A model generated the notes under the pieces. The model saw nothing but the letters and a program-made list of their open reading frames with translations. It did no database searches and was not told the DNA's origin. Below are positions 27,000 to 33,521 of a DNA stretch of 35,312 bases, piece after piece (positions within the stretch are counted from its first letter, which is position 1; every line of letters starts with the position of its first letter). Position numbers and translations under genes: made by a program. This DNA is from JBELMB01 sp042088665 (lineage in GTDB: Bacteria > Pseudomonadota > Alphaproteobacteria > Rhodobacterales > Rhodobacteraceae), in NCBI GenBank assembly GCA_042088665.1, contig JBELMB010000042.1:1-35312 (forward strand), in the 5' to 3' direction.

Positions 27000-27455
27000 T
27001 CACGCCCCCTGCGCAACGGATTTGATGGCTGCGCGGATGCGCGGATAGGTGCCGCAGCGGCACAGATTGCCCGACATGGCAAAATCGATGTCCTCGTCTG
27101 AGGGGTTCGGCGTTTCCGCCAGCAGTGCCGCGGCCTGCATGATCTGGCCGGACTGGCAATAGCCGCATTGCGCGACCTGGTGATCGACCCAGGCCTGCTG
27201 CAGGGCCGACAGGTTGTCGGGCGTCCCGACCCCTTCGATCGTGGTCACATCGCCCCAGACATCGGCCAGCGGCACCTGACAGGCGCGCACCGCCTCGCCG
27301 TCGATGTGCACGGTGCAGGCGCCGCAGGCCGCAACGCCACATCCGAATTTCGTCCCGGTCATGTTCAGCTGGTCGCGCAGAACCCACAGCAGGGGGACAT
27401 CGTCGGGCAGGTCCACGTCATGAGACGTACCATTTACAGTGATCGTCGTGGCCAT
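27000..27455 (-). CDS. 2Fe-2S subunit of the molybdenum hydroxylase (IorA-like)
   Basis: This 151-residue protein carries all eight cysteines for two [2Fe-2S] clusters. Cys39, 44, 47 and 59 form the plant ferredoxin-like cluster (GCGVAACGACTVHIDG). Cys97, 100, 132 and 134 form the helical cluster (QCGYCQSG and NLCRCGTYPRI). It passes electrons from the molybdenum centre of the large subunit. It has no signal peptide, as is usual when the complex travels through the Tat route on its partner's signal. It is the first gene of the pair, with AGAGGAG upstream of its ATG, and is divergent from a TetR gene across a 92-bp region with a strong inverted repeat. Confidence 0.93.
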   Translation of the reverse strand: MATTITVNGTSHDVDLPDDVPLLWVLRDQLNMTGTKFGCGVAACGACTVHIDGEAVRACQVPLADVWGDVTTIEGVGTPDNLSALQQAWVDHQVAQCGYCQSGQIMQAAALLAETPNPSDEDIDFAMSGNLCRCGTYPRIRAAIKSVAQGA

Positions 27456-27478
27456 CTGGCGCTCCTCTGTTCGATTTC

Positions 27479-27510
27479 TGACAATCTGAGCGCATAACGT
27501 CAGATTGTCA
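27479..27510. promoter_or_regulatory. Perfect 11-bp inverted repeat, probable TetR operator
   Basis: TGACAATCTGA (27479-27489) and TCAGATTGTCA (27500-27510) are exact inverted copies 21 bp apart, flanking a 10-bp centre. They sit between the divergent hydroxylase and TetR genes and overlap the probable hydroxylase promoter. Binding by the adjacent TetR protein is inferred from position. Confidence 0.75.
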
Positions 27511-27517
27511 ATTGACA
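27506..27517. promoter_or_regulatory. Back-to-back TTGACA (-35-like) boxes
   Basis: TGTCAATTGACA is a 12-bp perfect palindrome giving TTGACA on both strands. On the minus strand a CAGATT -10-like box follows at 17-bp spacing, inside the TetR operator. On the plus strand no good -10 box follows. Confidence 0.45.
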
Positions 27518-27547
27518 GTTTTGCGATATTTTGTCAGTTTGTCCGAC

Positions 27548-28129
27548 ATGAAAGATGCAACGGATACCCACGAGGTCAAGCAGGCCACCATTCTGGCAGC
27601 CGCGCTGACAGTGGTCAGCCGCTATGGTTTCAAACGGACCTCAATGGCCGATATCGCGCAAGAGGCCGGCATGTCGCGCCCGGCGCTTTACCAGCACTTT
27701 CGCAACAAGGAAGACATCGCGCGCCGCATGATCGAGACCTATTTCGAGACGGCCATCCGCGATGTGGCGCGGGCCCTGAACGGGGATGACGCGGTCGAAA
27801 CGCTTTTGTCACAGGCCTTTGCCGCCAAGGCCGGGGACTTCATGCGGCCGCTTCTCGACAGCCCGCACGGCGCCGAGATGCTGGACATCAAACAGTCCGA
27901 CGCCCGCGACATCGTCGAGACCGGCATGGCCAAAATTGAGGCAGTTTTTGCCGATTGGCTCGCAAGAGAGGCTGCGGCGGGCCGGATCCATCTGGATGGC
28001 GCTCCCATGGACGAGGCGCAGGTCCTGTTGAGCGCGCTGAATGGCATCAAGGAGCCCCCCTTTGATCGCTTCGTGCAACGTCGTGACCGGCTGGCGCGGG
28101 TGCTGGGCCGTGGCCTGAGCCGCGCCTGA
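27548..28129 (+). CDS. TetR/AcrR-family transcriptional regulator
   Basis: This 193-residue protein, counted from ATG 27548, has an N-terminal helix-turn-helix (about residues 12-60, ending GMSRPALYQHFRNKEDIARR) and a helical ligand domain. A start 12 codons earlier is open but lies closer to the operator and reads unlike the family. It is divergent from the molybdenum hydroxylase genes and is their probable repressor. Self-regulation is likely because the 11-bp inverted repeat and extra TTGTCA half-sites (27531-27536) lie just before it. The ligand is probably the hydroxylase substrate or a product. The stop is about 200 bp upstream of the guanidine riboswitch, so read-through is possible. 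Confidence 0.9.
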   Translation: MKDATDTHEVKQATILAAALTVVSRYGFKRTSMADIAQEAGMSRPALYQHFRNKEDIARRMIETYFETAIRDVARALNGDDAVETLLSQAFAAKAGDFMRPLLDSPHGAEMLDIKQSDARDIVETGMAKIEAVFADWLAREAAAGRIHLDGAPMDEAQVLLSALNGIKEPPFDRFVQRRDRLARVLGRGLSRA

Positions 28130-28325
28130 GGTGTGACGAGTCGGCACAGGGTCGCGCGTCAAAAGATGCATTCCAGACGTGCAATTCGGTCTTTCCGGGG
28201 CTGCTTCGCTCAAAAAACCGGCTTGATCAAAAAGTTTCGCATAATTTTGCATCATTTTCAGACCCTGCCCGCGCAACTGCCACAAAGTGGGTCATCCCCC
28301 ACGGCAATCCGCGCCATGGTGAACG
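28130..28325 (+). other. Upstream region of the guanidine riboswitch
   Basis: This 196-bp stretch must contain the promoter of the guanidine operon. An AT-rich block at about 28205-28262, including TTGATC (28223-28228) and CATAAT (28240-28245), is the best place, but the spacing of these two is too short for one promoter, so I do not call exact boxes. No gene seen. Confidence 0.4.
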
Positions 28326-28441
28326 TGCAGGGCGTCTAGGGTTCCGCCGCATCCTCCCGCGGGTCTGGTCCGAGAGACGTCGCCGTCCTGGCAAATTCCA
28401 GGGCGACACACGGCGGGGCAAAATCCCGGGAGAGTACTGCA
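28326..28441 (+). promoter_or_regulatory. Guanidine-I riboswitch (ykkC class, subtype 1)
   Basis: The aptamer consensus is present in order with natural spacing: CTAGGGTTCCG (28336-28346), CTGGTCCGAGAGA (28365-28377), ACACGGCGGGG (28408-28418) and AAAATCCCGGGAGAG (28420-28434). A closing P1 helix can form from TGCAG (28326-28330) with CTGCA (28437-28441). This RNA class binds free guanidinium and turns on genes for guanidine export, transport or breakdown. A terminator follows immediately, so control is probably by transcription termination that guanidine relieves. The downstream operon (ABC transporter, GdmH-like hydrolase) agrees fully with this identity. Confidence 0.95.
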
Positions 28442-28444
28442 TCA

Positions 28445-28490
28445 GGGCACAGCCACCAGTCTCCGTTCCGCCGCGGCTGCCCTTTTTTTT
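28445..28490 (+). terminator. Intrinsic terminator of the riboswitch expression platform
   Basis: The stem pairs GGGCA(CA)GCC at 28445-28454 with GGCTGCCC at 28475-28482, with a two-base bulge and a ~20-nt loop, followed by eight T (28483-28490). It starts three bases after the P1 helix of the aptamer and 37 bases before the binding-protein start, the standard place for guanidine-controlled attenuation. Confidence 0.88.
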
Positions 28491-28526
28491 CGAGACCCGG
28501 CGGGACGCCGACAAGGGGAAAGACCC

Positions 28527-29582
28527 ATGATCGCAAAACGCCTGGCTGCAGCCGCTTCCGCGCTGGCCCTGACCGTAGCAGCACCTGCCGTCGCGCAGGA
28601 GAAAACCGAGTTCAAGGTAGCATGGTCGATCTACGTGGGCTGGATGCCCTGGGGCTATCTCGAAGACTCCGGCATCATGGACAAATGGGCCGATAAATAC
28701 GGCATCGACGTGGAGATCGTGCAAATCAACGACTACGTTGAATCGATCAACCAATATACTGCCGGCGCGTTTGACGGCGTCTCGGCGACCAACATGGACA
28801 CGCTGTCGATCCCCTCGGGCGGCGGGGTGGACACCACGGCGCTGATCGTGGGCGATTTTTCCAACGGCAACGATGCGGTGATCCTCAAGGGTGACGGCGA
28901 TCTGATGGCGCTGAAAGACAAGCCGGTGAACCTGGTGGAGCTTTCGGTGTCGCACTACCTGCTGGCGCGCGCTCTGGACAGCGTCGGGCTCAAGGAACGC
29001 GACCTCGACGGTGTAATCAACACCTCGGACGCGGATATGATCGCCGCCTATACCACCTCGGATGTCGAGGCCGTCGTGACATGGAACCCGCTGGTCTCTG
29101 CAATTCTCGAAGAGCCGGGCGCAAACAAGCTGTTCGACAGCTCCGACATTCCCGGCGAGATCATTGACCTGATGGTCGTGAACACCGACACGCTGGCCGC
29201 CAATCCGGATTTCGGCAAGGCCATGGCCGGCGCCTGGTACGAAGTGATGGCGCTGATGGCCGCCGGTGACGAAGAGGCCCTGACCGCCATGGCCGAGGCC
29301 TCCGGCACGGATCTGGACGGCTACAAGGCGCAGCTTGCCTCCACCGAGATGTTCTACACCCCCGCCGAGGCTGTGACCTTCAGCCAGAGCGCCGAACTGT
29401 CCGAGACCATGGTCAACGTGGCGGAGTTCCTCTTTGACAAGGGCATCCTTGGCGAAGGCGCGCCTTCGGCAGATTTCGTCGGCGTGGCCTATCCCGACGG
29501 GTCCACCACCGGCGACGCGAACAACGTCAAGTTCCGCTTTGACACCACCTATATGCAGATGGCGGCCGACGGCGCGCTGTAA
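28527..29582 (+). CDS. ABC transporter substrate-binding protein, probable guanidine uptake
   Basis: This 351-residue protein has a Sec signal peptide (residues 1 to about 23, ending APAVAQ) and a two-lobed periplasmic binding fold of the nitrate/sulfonate/taurine (SsuA/TauA) family. Mature segments such as KVAWSIYVGWMPWGYLED and GVSATNMDTLSIPSGGGVD fit the subgroup long labelled urea carboxylase-related ABC transporters and later linked to guanidine riboswitches. Aromatic (Trp, Tyr) and acidic residues near the first strand could hold a guanidinium ion; this is inference. The ATG is preceded by AAGGGGA. It is the first gene after the riboswitch, and a stable hairpin follows its stop, consistent with higher expression of the binding protein than of the membrane parts. 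Confidence 0.9.
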   Translation: MIAKRLAAAASALALTVAAPAVAQEKTEFKVAWSIYVGWMPWGYLEDSGIMDKWADKYGIDVEIVQINDYVESINQYTAGAFDGVSATNMDTLSIPSGGGVDTTALIVGDFSNGNDAVILKGDGDLMALKDKPVNLVELSVSHYLLARALDSVGLKERDLDGVINTSDADMIAAYTTSDVEAVVTWNPLVSAILEEPGANKLFDSSDIPGEIIDLMVVNTDTLAANPDFGKAMAGAWYEVMALMAAGDEEALTAMAEASGTDLDGYKAQLASTEMFYTPAEAVTFSQSAELSETMVNVAEFLFDKGILGEGAPSADFVGVAYPDGSTTGDANNVKFRFDTTYMQMAADGAL

Positions 29583-29593
29583 ATCCGCATAAG

Positions 29594-29631
29594 GCACGTG
29601 CTCTGGCCCCTCCCTGTCAGGGCACGTGCCG
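29594..29631 (+). other. Stem-loop after the binding-protein gene
   Basis: Perfect 9-bp inverted repeat GGCACGTGC (29594-29602) / GCACGTGCC (29623-29631) with a 20-nt loop, 12 bases after the stop codon. With no T-tract it is more likely an mRNA-stabilising or partial-termination element, as often found between ABC binding-protein and permease genes. The rest of the 232-bp gap before the permease has no gene I can support. Confidence 0.65.
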
Positions 29632-29814
29632 AAACACCCACCGGGCCCTGTGTCGATCTGATTTCGGGCCGCGCTGGTCCTGACCGGCCAGATGCCCGGC
29701 CCAAGCCCCTGACCCGGCCCGCCCTTCTTTCCTGACGCCCAACCGAAGCCTTTCGGCGGCGCCTGTCTTTCCCTGCACCGGCCTTGCGCCGGGGCCCTCT
29801 GGACGCTTTTGCCC

Positions 29815-30627
29815 ATGCGCTGGATCAACCGAAAACCGGGGCCCTTGCTGGCCATTGCACTGGCCGCCATTCCCTTTGCGCTGGTGGTGGCCGTCTACAT
29901 GATCGGCTCGGAGATGCGGCTGGCGGTGAACCCGGCGGACAAGCTGCTGCCCGCGCCTTCCACGCTCTTTTCGACCGCCGAACGCCTGCTCACGGAGCCC
30001 GACAAGCGCAGCGGCGAGATCCTGTTCTGGCTGGACACGCTGGCCAGCCTGCAGCGGCTGTTTCTCGGTGTCGTGATCGCCGCCAGCATGGCGCTGGCCT
30101 TTGGCATCGCCATCGGGATGCTGCCGCTTGTGCGCGCCCCGCTTGCGCCCTTTGTGGCGGTGGTGTCCATGGTGCCCCCACTTGCGATCCTGCCGATCCT
30201 CTTCATCCTTCTGGGGCTTGGAGAGACGTCGAAGGTGGCGTTGATCGTGATCGGCATCAGCCCCTTCCTGATCCGCGACATGTCACAGCGGGTTCTGGAC
30301 CTGCCGCGAGAACAATTCGTCAAGGCACAGACGCTGGGCGCTTCCTCCACGGCCATCGCCCTGCGCGTCGTGCTGCCACAGGTGTTGCCGCGGCTGATCG
30401 GGGCGATCCGGCTGTCACTGGGACCGGCCTGGCTGTTTCTCATCGCCGCCGAGGCCATCGCCTCGGATCAGGGGATGGGCTACCGGATCTTCCTCGTGCG
30501 CCGCTACCTCGCGATGGATGTGATCCTGACCTACGTCGTCTGGATCACGCTGCTGGCCTACCTGCTGGACCTCGCCCTGCGCCAACTCTCAAAGCGCGCC
30601 TTCCCATGGGACGGAGACAGCCTATGA
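29815..30627 (+). CDS. ABC transporter permease, probable guanidine uptake
   Basis: This 270-residue inner-membrane protein of the SsuC/TauC-type BPD_transp_1 family has about six helices. The ATPase-contact (EAA) loop is visible at about residues 165-195 (QFVKAQTLGASSTAIALR then VLPRLIGAIRLSLGPAW). I chose ATG 29815, although a TTG two codons upstream is possible; neither has a good ribosome-binding site. The stop overlaps the ATPase start by 4 bp (ATGA). It belongs to the guanidine-riboswitch operon and should form the membrane channel with the adjacent ATPase. Confidence 0.9.
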   Translation: MRWINRKPGPLLAIALAAIPFALVVAVYMIGSEMRLAVNPADKLLPAPSTLFSTAERLLTEPDKRSGEILFWLDTLASLQRLFLGVVIAASMALAFGIAIGMLPLVRAPLAPFVAVVSMVPPLAILPILFILLGLGETSKVALIVIGISPFLIRDMSQRVLDLPREQFVKAQTLGASSTAIALRVVLPQVLPRLIGAIRLSLGPAWLFLIAAEAIASDQGMGYRIFLVRRYLAMDVILTYVVWITLLAYLLDLALRQLSKRAFPWDGDSL

Positions 30628-31394
30628 GCTTTGTGCAGATCAAGGGCCTCGCAAAGGCCTATGGCGCCCGGACCATCATCGAGAACATCGACATGTCGGT
30701 CGACAAGGGGCAGTTCGTCTCGATCGTGGGGGCCTCTGGCTGCGGCAAGTCGACGTTCCTGCGGCTTCTCCTCGCGCAGGAACTGCCCACAAAGGGCGAA
30801 ATCCATATCGATGGCGCCCCGGCGGCCCGGGAACCCGGGCGCGACCATGGCATCGTCTTTCAGCGCTATTCGGTGTTTCCGCATATGTCCGTGGTCGACA
30901 ACCTGATCGCGCCGCGCGCCTTTGGCACCTCGTTCTGGGGGCACCTTGGCGGCGCCGCCCGCCGCGAAGAGCGCGAAAAAAGCATGGTCACGCTGAAACG
31001 GATCGGTCTGGACCACGTGGCCAAACAATACCCGGCCGACTTGTCAGGGGGCATGCTGCAACGCCTCGCCATCGCACAGGCATTGGCGGGCGACCCCAAG
31101 ATCCTGCTGCTGGACGAACCCTTTGGCGCGCTTGATCCGGGCACAAAGCTCGTGATGCACGACTTTCTGCAGGAACTGCGCGACGAGACCGGGATGACGG
31201 TCTTCATGGTCACCCATGACCTCGAAGAAGCCTTCAAGCTGGGCGACCGCGTCTGGGCCTTTGACAAGCCCGTCTGGGACGAGACCAATCCAGAGGCCAA
31301 CGCCGCCACCATCACCTATGACTTCGATGCACGTGACAACGGCATCCCCTACCAAACTCTGAAGGAGCACACCAATGTTCTGCACGCTGGCTGA
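30624..31394 (+). CDS. ABC transporter ATP-binding protein, probable guanidine uptake
   Basis: This 256-residue ATPase carries Walker A at 36-44 (GASGCGKST), Q-loop FQRYSVFP at about 79-86, signature LSGGM at 140-144, Walker B ILLLDEP at 160-166 and the switch histidine His198. The signature has Met where Gln is usual, which occurs in this subgroup. The Q-loop wording (FQRYSVFPHMSV) is typical of transporters once called urea carboxylase-related. A C-terminal extension of ~40 residues follows the ATPase core. It overlaps the permease gene by 4 bp and the hydrolase gene by 20 bp, so uptake and hydrolysis are made from one coupled message. Confidence 0.92.
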   Translation: MSFVQIKGLAKAYGARTIIENIDMSVDKGQFVSIVGASGCGKSTFLRLLLAQELPTKGEIHIDGAPAAREPGRDHGIVFQRYSVFPHMSVVDNLIAPRAFGTSFWGHLGGAARREEREKSMVTLKRIGLDHVAKQYPADLSGGMLQRLAIAQALAGDPKILLLDEPFGALDPGTKLVMHDFLQELRDETGMTVFMVTHDLEEAFKLGDRVWAFDKPVWDETNPEANAATITYDFDARDNGIPYQTLKEHTNVLHAG

Positions 31395-32622
31395 CCGCCA
31401 TCGGTCCCGGCACCCGCGGGTGTCACGCCACGACGAACGTCGCTTTCACCACCCTGACCTGACGCGTCTGCAAGGCTGGAAGGCCATGCGCGCAGAGGCC
31501 GACCTGCCCGAAGGCCGCTGGGAAGAGGAAAAGCGCTGGGCGCTGCACATGGGGCTGACCGGCGCGGAGTCGATCGATGACAAGTCGATCCCCACCTTTG
31601 CACGGGGCGAGCTGCCGCATTACGCGGGCATCAACACCTTTCTCGGCGCGCCCTATGCCGAGGATGTGACCGAAGTCGGCGACTATGACGCCACCGTTCT
31701 GGGCATCCCCTTCGACGGCGGCACCACCTATCGCCCCGGCACGCGCTTTGGCCCGCAGGCCCTGCGCCGCATCTCCGCGCTCTACACGCCTTACAACTAC
31801 GAAATGGCGGTGGATCTGCGCGAACAGATGACGCTGTGCGATGCAGGCGACGTCTTTACCATCCCGGCGAACCTTGAGAAATCCTTCGACCAGATTTCCC
31901 GCGCCGTCAGCCATGTCTTTTCCTCGGGCTCCATGCCGGTGATGATCGGCGGCGACCATTCCATCGGCTTTCCCTGCGTGCGCGGCATCGCCGAATGCAC
32001 CTCGAAAAAGATCGGGATCGTGCACTTTGACCGCCACGCCGACATTCAGGAGAAAGACCTGGATGAACGGATGCACACCACGCCATGGTTCCATTCGACG
32101 AACCTGCCCAATGTCCCGGCCAAGAACCTCGTGCAGGTCGGCATCGGCGGCTGGCAGGTGCCGCGCGACGCGGTGAAGGTCGCCCGCGACCGCGAGACGA
32201 ACATCATCACCATGTCCGACATGGAGCGTATGGGCATCGACAAGACCGCCGAGATGGCGCTGGAAATGGCCTGGGATGGCGTCGACATGGTCTACATGTC
32301 CTTCGACATCGATAGCATCGATTGCGGCTTTGTGCCCGGCACCGGCTGGCCGGAACCGGGCGGATTCCTCCCCCGCGAAGCCCTGGCGCTGGCCTCGAAG
32401 GTCGCAGCCGAAGGCATCTGTGGCATGGAACTGGTCGAGGTCTCTCCGCCCTACGACACCTCTGACATCACCGCGCTGCTGGGCACGCGCGTGATCGTGG
32501 ACGTGCTGGGCAGCCTTGTGTCCGCGGGCAAGATGGGCGCTCACAAGGGTCACATCGACAAGCCGGTCGACATTCCCCGCGGCGAACATGCCGGACGCCG
32601 GAGGTGGTGCAATGCCACATGA
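31375..32622 (+). CDS. gdmH: Arginase/agmatinase-family enzyme, probable guanidine hydrolase
   Basis: This 415-residue ureohydrolase carries the metal ligands of the arginase fold: His195 (GGDHS), Asp219, His221 and Asp223 (HFDRHAD), Asp311 and Asp313 (SFDIDSID), with Glu355 (VEVSPP) in the position of the substrate-binding glutamate. The subfamily-specific run DLDERMHTTPWFHS and the ~95-residue N-terminal extension match my memory of the Ni-dependent guanidine hydrolase GdmH of cyanobacteria rather than ordinary agmatinase. The reaction would be guanidine plus water to urea and ammonia. Control by a guanidine riboswitch and the preceding transporter support this strongly. AAGGAG lies seven bases before the ATG, inside the ATPase gene. 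The N-terminus contains scattered histidines. No urease or urea carboxylase is in the window, so urea must be handled elsewhere or released. Confidence 0.85.
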   Translation: MFCTLADRHRSRHPRVSRHDERRFHHPDLTRLQGWKAMRAEADLPEGRWEEEKRWALHMGLTGAESIDDKSIPTFARGELPHYAGINTFLGAPYAEDVTEVGDYDATVLGIPFDGGTTYRPGTRFGPQALRRISALYTPYNYEMAVDLREQMTLCDAGDVFTIPANLEKSFDQISRAVSHVFSSGSMPVMIGGDHSIGFPCVRGIAECTSKKIGIVHFDRHADIQEKDLDERMHTTPWFHSTNLPNVPAKNLVQVGIGGWQVPRDAVKVARDRETNIITMSDMERMGIDKTAEMALEMAWDGVDMVYMSFDIDSIDCGFVPGTGWPEPGGFLPREALALASKVAAEGICGMELVEVSPPYDTSDITALLGTRVIVDVLGSLVSAGKMGAHKGHIDKPVDIPRGEHAGRRRWCNAT

Positions 32623-33091
32623 CATCGTCAACGGGTCGATCGGTCACCGCCACCGACACCATGCGCATGGCCATGCAGGCGCGCATCCCCATGACCACAA
32701 CCACCACCACGACGCAGACCACCTGCACAGCCACATGCCCCCCGAGGACGCCGCCGCCGAACTGCAAGTGCTGGCCACGCAGTTCATCGATGGCTTCGTT
32801 CAGGCGGCGGACAAGACCGCCTACCTGCGCCTCGCGGGTGTCCCTTTCGAGCGCCCTGGCAAAGGTGGTGAAACGGCCCTGAAACTGGTGGACGTGGCGC
32901 TGACCACCGAATGGCAGGTCGGAACCGCTTCGCCCTCCTTCGGTGCACGCGAACTGAGCTACCTGCCCTTCCCCGGCGAAATGGTACGCGAACGCACCAA
33001 CATGGCGCTTGTCTACGTCTCCCTCGACGAAAAATCCCAACTCGACATCCGTGACTTCCTCGCACAACGCAAATCGGAGCTGAACCTGTGA
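32612..33091 (+). CDS. His-rich protein, candidate metallochaperone for the guanidine hydrolase
   Basis: This 159-residue protein has 16 histidines among residues 3-41 (for example HRHRHHAHGHAGAHPHDH), followed by a compact domain at about 43-159 that I do not recognise. It has no cysteine, so it is not a HypA-type zinc ribbon, and no P-loop, so it is not a HypB/UreG-type GTPase. It is not recognisably UreE. The ATG overlaps the hydrolase stop by 11 bp and has a strong GGAGGT six bases upstream. Such His tails bind nickel or zinc in known chaperones. Since GdmH needs nickel and is matured by HypA/B-like helpers in cyanobacteria, storage or delivery of nickel is the best guess. There is no signal peptide. 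Confidence 0.85.
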   Translation: MPHDIVNGSIGHRHRHHAHGHAGAHPHDHNHHHDADHLHSHMPPEDAAAELQVLATQFIDGFVQAADKTAYLRLAGVPFERPGKGGETALKLVDVALTTEWQVGTASPSFGARELSYLPFPGEMVRERTNMALVYVSLDEKSQLDIRDFLAQRKSELNL

Positions 33092-33264
33092 AACACCTCA
33101 CCCTGACCACCCTTCTCCTCGCCCTTGCCGCGCCGCTGTCCGCCCATACCACCGCCCTGCCCCACAGCCACGCAGCAGGCAACGAGGCCACCGGAACGCT
33201 CGCACTGATCGCCTTGGCAGCCCTCGCGGGCCTCACAGCCTGGCGCCTCACCCGCAAAACCTGA
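33088..33264 (+). CDS. 58-residue membrane-anchored small protein with histidines
   Basis: GTG 33088 overlaps the stop of the His-rich gene by 4 bp (GTGA), and the frame runs to TGA 33262-33264. The product has an N-terminal hydrophobic signal (KHLTLTTLLLALAAPLSA, likely cut before HTTALPHSHA). A short segment with three histidines follows, then a second hydrophobic helix (about residues 36-52) and a basic tail WRLTRKT. The basic tail would leave the C-terminus in the cytoplasm and the histidines in the periplasm. The gene is short but its coupling, composition and position before a terminator argue that it is real. Function unknown; help with metal entry is one possibility. Confidence 0.65.
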   Translation: MKHLTLTTLLLALAAPLSAHTTALPHSHAAGNEATGTLALIALAALAGLTAWRLTRKT

Positions 33265-33276
33265 CCCCGGGGCTTC

Positions 33277-33339
33277 TTTGTTTCGAAAATACTCCGGGGA
33301 GGCCAAAGGCCGGGGCGGAGCCCCTCTACCCGAAACAAA
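33277..33339. repeat. Composite intergenic inverted repeat
   Basis: The outer arms TTTGTTTCG (33277-33285) and CGAAACAAA (33331-33339) are perfect 9-bp inverses. Inside are two smaller hairpins, GGCC-AAA-GGCC (33301-33311) and GGGGC-GGA-GCCCC (33312-33324). Elements beginning TTGTTTCGAAAATACTCC are, from memory, common between genes in Rhodobacteraceae. It lies between the small-protein gene and the terminator. Confidence 0.7.
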
Positions 33340-33344
33340 ACAGC

Positions 33345-33368
33345 GGGGGCGACAGCCCCCTCTTTTGT
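33345..33368 (+). terminator. Intrinsic terminator ending the guanidine operon
   Basis: GGGGGC (33345-33350), loop GACA, GCCCCC (33355-33360), then TCTTTTGT. Strong stem with a T-rich tail, 80 bases after the small-protein stop. The amidohydrolase gene beyond it is therefore probably transcribed from its own promoter or only by read-through. Confidence 0.8.
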
Positions 33369-33521
33369 CCTGACGCCTCCGCCTGGGGCCAAGCGCTCCC
33401 TTCGGCCGGGACCAACCTTCGTGCGGCAACGTCCACAGGACACTGCGACCACCTTGCGTGCCACGGTCCACCGGTGTTCACTCCACACGATAAGACCCGG
33501 CACATATCGACAGGAGCCGCC

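Noticed and set aside
24243..27101. 952-codon plus-strand open frame
   Set aside because: It mirrors the molybdenum hydroxylase gene and part of the RTX gene. Its composition is that of an antisense shadow, and the opposite frames have full domain support.
28227..29870. Long minus-strand open frame across the riboswitch and binding-protein gene
   Set aside because: It runs through the structured RNA and a well-supported transporter gene and has no recognisable domain.
31375..32622. Ordinary agmatinase or guanidinobutyrase
   Set aside because: Metal ligands would allow it, but the subfamily motif, the long N-terminus and the guanidine riboswitch favour guanidine as substrate. Not fully excluded.
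32640..32740. CAC/CAT-rich stretch as a simple sequence repeat
   Set aside because: It is irregular and in frame within a gene with a strong ribosome-binding site; it is explained by the His-rich protein.
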